NCBI GenBank assembly: GCA_027924645.1
Contig: BSBN01000140.1
Span: forward strand, 13,150,501 to 13,214,500
Reading direction: 5' to 3'
Length of the DNA: 64,000 bases
Source of the DNA: Cunninghamia lanceolata
Taxonomy: Eukaryota; Streptophyta; Pinopsida; Cupressales; Cupressaceae
Below are positions 58,899 through 64,000 of this stretch, piece after piece. The notes below the pieces were generated by a model. That model had not been told where the DNA came from. It was given only the letters and a program-made list of their open reading frames with translations, and made no database searches. Each line of letters begins with the position of its first letter. Positions within the stretch are counted from its first letter, which is position 1. The translations under genes were made by a program, and so were the position numbers.

Positions 58899-59460
58899 CT
58901 AGGATTCATATTGGTCTATACAATGAAGGAACTTAATTAGATCCTCATCATCATTGAATACTTGCCAATTATAAATATTATTAGGGATTGCAGACCTAGT
59001 CTTGAATTCTACTTCTTTTATTCCTAATAATGTAATATCATCTCTTTTGAGGGCCACATTTTCTAAGAAATCTGCCATTATGTTTTCTGACCTTTCTATT
59101 GAGTCTATAGAGAATACATCAAAGAGTTCAATGGTATCCCACACATCATTTCTATATTGCTTCAATCTCTTATTCTTTGATGAATATTTCATCCTAATTT
59201 GTGAGAACTAATTTAGAGTCGCCATATATTGCTAGTAGTTTCATTCCATGTTTTAGCGTAATGTTCAAACCCAATAGCAATGCCTCATATTCAGCAACAT
59301 TGTTAGTGCATTCAAAGGTTAGCAAAAATGAATATTTGAACGTCTTGCCTGATGGTGAAATGAATACTACTCTTGCACCATTCCTCCTTTACTACATGCA
59401 CAATCAAAATACATTCACCACACACCATGCTTATCTAATTTAGCCTCTCTTTCTATTGAT
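58899..59460 (-). pseudogene. Extra archaeal-type RNase H, located between protease and RT
   Basis: Minus-strand reading gives MYFDCACSKGG near 59412, then GARVVFISPSGKTFKYSF, then CTNNVAEYEALLLGL near 59300 and IYGDSKLV near 59230. After a one-base shift at 59195 come KQYRNDVWDTIELFDVFSID and SENIMADFLENVAL near 59085. The FDxA, AEYEAL, GDSxLV and AD motifs are those of the second (aRNH) RNase H domain of plant Tat elements. In the elements I know, this domain lies after the first RNase H and before integrase; here it precedes RT. Confidence 0.8.
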
Positions 59461-59605
59461 TCAGTGTTTTGTAACTTAGGCTATGATTTTGCAATCCTAA
59501 AACTTCCAAAATCTACATCACTAAAACAAGTCATCTGATTTGGATCCAAACGTTCTATTATATTTTCATATCTTGGCTCTCTACACAACTTGACTTCCTT
59601 CCCAT

Positions 59606-59965
59606 TCATGGTATGGTACCATATGATAAATCAAGTTGGACATTTCCTCCTATTGTAGTAGTCCACTGTCTAGACAGTAACATACCATAGTATGGTGGAG
59701 TATCTATTACGGTTATATCAATTTTGTAGGTTGCTTTAGGACATGAGGCTAACTTCAATTCTACATATTTCATGATTCCAACAACTGGAATAGATCTGTT
59801 GTCCATTGCATAACATTTACCATATGTTGTATCCACCCACAGGCCCAATTCTTTCATGATTGCTATTGGCATGATGTTTATGGCAGCTCCAAAGTCAATC
59901 ATCTAATTTTTTACCAGTTTGTTATTGATTAGGAGGGTTGTGTAGAATGGATCCACTTGGGAAGG
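59606..59965 (-). pseudogene. Aspartic protease
   Basis: PFYTTLLINNKLVKN, then a stop, then MIDFGAAINIMPIAIMKELG (from 59902), then VELKLASCP, LLSRQWTTTIGG and QLDLSYGTIP. This is the protease style of Tat/Athila elements. The DSG catalytic triplet reads DFG, so activity is unlikely. Confidence 0.8.
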
Positions 59966-60618
59966 ATTCCTTGTTATTGCGTCACTAAGATAAATTTCTA
60001 GAGTTGTCATGACCTCTCATCCAAGATTGTTTATTTTGTTTTCTAGCCCACCTTTGTTTTTGTTTTGCTACTGATTTGGTACATTAGAAATTAACCTGAG
60101 AGCACTATCCATGTATTCATCTATCTTCATCATTTCCATTAATGGTACTGATATCTTGATTTGGGACAAAGCCTGTGTTATATCAAATGAAGGAGCAACA
60201 GTGCTATGTTCTGATTTGTCTTTATTGGAACCTTTCTCTTCAAATTGTTTAATGCTATCCTTCATTTTATTTTTCTTAATCTTGGATGTCTCCTTATGTG
60301 TATTTTTCTGAATTTCTCCTTTCTCCTAGTTATCCAAGGTACCCTTCTTATGATCTGGTTCTTTAACAAATATGCCTCTGGGTGTTCCTTGGTCTATATT
60401 TACAATTCTATTCCTTCTAGATTGTAATTATTTCAGGACCAAGCCACAGCAGTAATTGTAAGGGCTCTTTTTTCTTTCTTAGTGGGCTTTCTCAACTGGA
60501 ACTGTGGCACCTTATTGGATACATGAGTGGTTTCTTCATCATAATCTTTTTGATCAGAAAAAACTTCTCATTGTCCCATGTTAATATTATACTTTTGATT
60601 TCCCACATCATATTCATA

Positions 60619-62482
60619 TCAATCTTCTTCAAAGGATGAGTACTCTTCATCAATTAAGTGAGGCCTCATTTCCAACATATTTACAGTATGATAATCCTTG
60701 TCTTGATCATAAGATATTTCATTTTCTTGCAATGATTGGGCTACCACACAATATTCAAGTGAATGAGGTAGGTTGCATGCCATACACCATGGATTACTTT
60801 CCACTACATGTGTCCCATGTTCCTTTTAAGGGATCAAGGGTGTCCTTACTATAATTCTACTTCCATTTGTTATCCACAAGCTTTCCATCCTTCCAATTAT
60901 TGTTATAAGGAATGTCATGTAACCTAGGCCTTTCATTTCTATAATAATTTTCTTGCCTAGTTTGGTGGTTATTAGGACCTTGTGGGATTCTAATGTTTTC
61001 CCTTTTCCAAGTTTTCCAGCAGCCCTCCTATTGTTTTCAATATTCACAGTGGCCTTTAGAGCTTCTACAAGAGTCATAGGGGCTCTATTCCGTAGTTCAT
61101 ATCTGGTTCTAGGGTCAAAAGCCTTCAAGTATAAAGCTAGGGCCATGCCATCAGGAGGTTTCATTTGAAGTGAAATTTTGTGGTATAACTTTGAAAATCT
61201 CTGGTTGAAATCCACTATTGACTCATTATAGTTCTTTTGAATACTTCTCAGTTCATGTATAGCAAAATTTGGATCAGTATGACTACCATATTGTTCTTTG
61301 AATTGGTCTTTGAAATCTGTCATGGAACTAATTAAAGCATCAGGTAAGTTTTTAGACCAAACCCTAACATCATCATTTAGAGATAACATGAATAATTTCA
61401 TAAGGATATCTTCATATTGTACATCATAATTATCCATGATTGTCTCAAAGTTTTTGATATCTTCCTCTACTGAAATGGTATTATTTCTAGAAAACTTTGG
61501 AAGTGCATTTCTTAAGTCATTATCAATAGGATCAGGGTAGATTTGGTACCTAGACAAATCTAGTTGTTTGTATCTATTTATATTAAGGGGTCCTTGCAAG
61601 TATTGGTTTGGTTGATATTGTTGGTGGTAATGGTGAGGTGGATGTTGTTGTATATTATGGTGTAGATTCATATTTGTATTTTGTTGGAAAGATGGTACAT
61701 GCTATTGATCAGGAGGTGGATAAGTATTAGTCATATGTTGGGAAGGATTATGGACATTATGTGTTCTTGGATTTTGTGGTGGGATATTTTGTTGCATAGA
61801 ACTAGTATTGCTTGGATTATGTGGTGCTTTAGAAGTATTTGAACCACTTGTATTCTGATGTGAGCCCTGCAGATTGCTTGTCAGGACATGCCCACTTTGC
61901 TTATGGGGAGGTACATACTTTGAGCTATTTGTTGTATTTATACACCTTATTTGCTGCAATTCTTGTTTTATCCTTTCCTCTTCTTCTTTTAATTTGGCTA
62001 GCTCGAGTTTCTCCTGTAATTTATGTAAATCTTATTGTACCTCACTTTCGTAAGTCTTTTGGTGGAGTATCATGGGTTTCTGTGGATGTCATTTGATCTA
62101 TAGACTCATATCATCGAATCTCTCCACCCTGTTGCAATGGCATTTTATAATCATATTCTGCCTAGTTTTTTATTATTTTCCTTTCAATCTGAACCTCATA
62201 TTCAAGCTTCTTTTGAGGATCAAGTCTGTATTGGTCTAGAATATCACCGAATCTATTATGATCAGACTAGGCATGATAACTCTTGGATTGGAATAACTTT
62301 GATTCATGCAGGGGAGTGAAGCTGTTATGTGTTATTAGAAGATGCTCCAAAGTATTCTCTTGGGTATTCTGGCTATTAGTACATTCAGACTGACTTGATA
62401 TCCCAGTTTTCTTAACAGGGGCCCTTAAAGGTGGGGATGATTGCAACTTTTTACCATCAATTTTGGATCTCCTACCATCCAT
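60619..62482 (-). pseudogene. gag of the large minus-strand element
   Basis: The likely start is MDGRRSKIDGKKLQSSPPLR at 62482. A broken Q/N/H-rich N-terminal part follows, then a gag core at 61671-60826 (LPKFSRNNTISVEEDIKNFE near 61505, DVRVWSKNLPDALISS near 61375, DFNQRFSKLYHKI near 61210). A knuckle-like CMACNLPHSLEYC near 60780 has C-x2-C-x3-H-x4-C spacing, one residue short of the standard. Between gag and protease (60600-59970) only short fragments are visible. Confidence 0.85.
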
Positions 62483-62657
62483 ATTGTATGAGACTGTAAT
62501 GTTTTAGCACATAATATATTTGAAATTTAGAGTAGAGTCACCACCTCTGTTTGGAGAGGAATGATTTTATCTTTTGGGTCTTTTCCACCAGTATAGTTAT
62601 GATTCTTTTACTTTCCTAACTCTATTGTGATGGTCTTCCACTAGATTTCCTTATGTT

Positions 62658-62676
62658 GTCCCTAGTAGAGTCGCCA
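62658..62676 (-). promoter_or_regulatory. Primer binding site of the large minus-strand element
   Basis: Read on the minus strand, TGGCGACTCTACTAGGGAC begins four bases after the LTR end (..GACCTAACA). It differs from the sites at 24011 and 27624 by one or two bases. Confidence 0.7.
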
Positions 62677-62680
62677 ATTT

Positions 62681-64000
62681 TGTTAGGTCTCAAAAACATA
62701 GGTTATAAACCTAAAGAGGTTGTCAAGCTCTCTTAATGGTTTTGGCTAACTAGAACATGGATGATATGATTAAAACCCCCTTCTCTTTAGGTTCTCCTAG
62801 ACGTAGGCGGGTGTACCTTGATAAGTAATGCAGATTTATGTGACCTTAGTGATCTAATCACAGTGGAATATGGATATGAAATAGATGTTAAGATGAATCT
62901 ATTTCTACTCCTAATGTTTGAATCTTGAATATGTGAATAAGGTTTTGAAATGTTTTTGTAATGACCAGTGCCTAATTCTATTGGGTAAATGGGGTCAAGA
63001 TTTGTATGATTTACAGATCTATTTACTTGTCTTAACTCTTACTATCTGACACCTTTTGAATGTTTACACTTTGTGTAAATGTGCAAGAATGTTGGTTATT
63101 TGACTCTTCTTTAAAAATCCAATTGATATTTCTCAAAATTATTGTGTTTGTCTAAAAGGATTTTAATTCTCCTTTGAAGGAAACCAACAAAGATGATTTA
63201 TTTAGAGGATTTTAACTCAAGGCAGAGAGCAAAAAATGTGAATCATTTAGATGGACTTAAATAAACTTTATATAAAAACTAGCCAAGCGTACCACACAAA
63301 GATAGCTAATGTGCCTTGATAAATCTAATTGATTTAAATAACTGGAAAAATTCAATGTGGAGATAGTTAAACAACTCATAAGATTGAATATTAACATAAT
63401 AGTAGAATACCAGAGATATATCCATAGATTTAAACCATCTTGCCCATTGAATTATTAAAATATCATGACAGTTATGTATCTTTCTTCTAAAATATGACTG
63501 AAAGAGATATTATAGTATATAATAATTATCTTCTGAATGATGATGATAAACATAGGCCTTGGTTTACCTTATATATGGGAAGCAACAAGCTTCAAGATGA
63601 AACAACATGACTATTCATAAATTACACTCTTTTAAATAACTAAAACATAATTAGGAAATAGATAATGTAGGCATAAGCATTCGAGCATGATCTAAATCCG
63701 TTAATCATCATGGAACACCCATGACCCTTAGTCTGGCAACGTCCTCCTCTCCAATGTTGTAGTATCTATCAAATATGCTTTGCCTGTCATCATTGCTAGA
63801 AGCAATACATTGCAAAATATCAACAAAATTTCATTTTTATTTTCCCTGACCCCCTCATGCTACTCTGGCAATGAACAAATATACCTTAGAGATGTGATCG
63901 ATGTACTAGTGAGTGGTACAAGTATCTATAGACATTATATCACTCATGACTGATTCCAGAGTGAAGATCTTATCAAGGCATATATGTGTGTTTTTGACTA
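62681..64000 (-). mobile_element. 5' LTR of the large minus-strand element (cut by window end)
   Basis: Aligns base for base with 50397-51718 apart from scattered substitutions and small indels. Its outer end and the target duplication lie beyond the window. Confidence 0.9.

Larger units (their letters stand above)
50397..64000 (-). mobile_element. Large Tat/Athila-branch gypsy element, truncated by the window edge
   Basis: Matching LTR sequence at 50397-51718+ and 62681-64000 (TGTTAGGTCTC on the + strand) brackets about 10.8 kb read on the minus strand: primer site, gag, protease, extra RNase H, RT, RNase H, integrase, then a long unknown ORF. All coding parts contain stops and frameshifts. 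Confidence 0.92.

Noticed and set aside
60111..62319. Plus-strand open frames over the minus-strand gag
   Set aside because: The gag core, knuckle and protease all read on the minus strand.

Overview
The window looks like nuclear DNA from a land plant with a large, retrotransposon-filled genome, and a gymnosperm (conifer) is my best guess. The reasons are nested, decayed Ty3/gypsy and Ty1/copia elements of plant lineages, long AT-rich stretches with no coding, one small host-type gene, and a hammerhead-like motif of the kind known from Penelope-like elements. The species call is inference. I see no bacterial operon, CRISPR array, rRNA or tRNA gene.

Layout. 1-3860 is the gag tail and whole pol of a Tekay-like chromovirus on the + strand, followed by its polypurine tract and a 3' LTR starting at 3871. 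6.2-7.4 kb holds (TA)n arrays around a GC-rich palindromic block. 7.4-12.2 kb is a minus-strand Tat-like gypsy relic with gag and protease but no polymerase. 12.2-18.5 kb has no gene; it holds a degenerate word cluster and LTR scraps. 18.5-21 kb is the only stretch resembling host sequence: a minisatellite, a 42-bp duplication, an intact single-exon gene for a secreted CEP-like peptide precursor (19520-19873) with TATA and poly(A) signals, and an inverted repeat carrying a hammerhead ribozyme core (20640-20671).

22197-43229 is a layered nest. A copia element (target duplication AGATT) was hit by three insertions. A gag-only gypsy element with three LTRs (22263-31914, duplication CACCA) lies inside its 5' LTR. 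A probable solo LTR (33461-34075) lies between gag and protease. A young gag-protease-only gypsy element with two 1544-bp LTRs (35383-40711, duplication TTGTG) lies inside pol. Removing the last one rejoins the copia reading frame at the exact base.

43.2-50.4 kb has no recognisable gene but contains an interleaved repeat system. 50397-64000 is a minus-strand gypsy element running off the right edge. Its order is LTR, gag, protease, an extra archaeal-type RNase H, RT, RNase H, integrase, then an unknown ORF of about 1060 codons that runs into the 3' LTR.

The mobile elements are nearly all inactivated by stops and frameshifts. The peptide gene is the only complete, plausibly functional protein gene I can support. 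The points most worth a second look are the hammerhead/inverted repeat, the placement of the extra RNase H, the long 3' ORF, and the non-autonomous elements.
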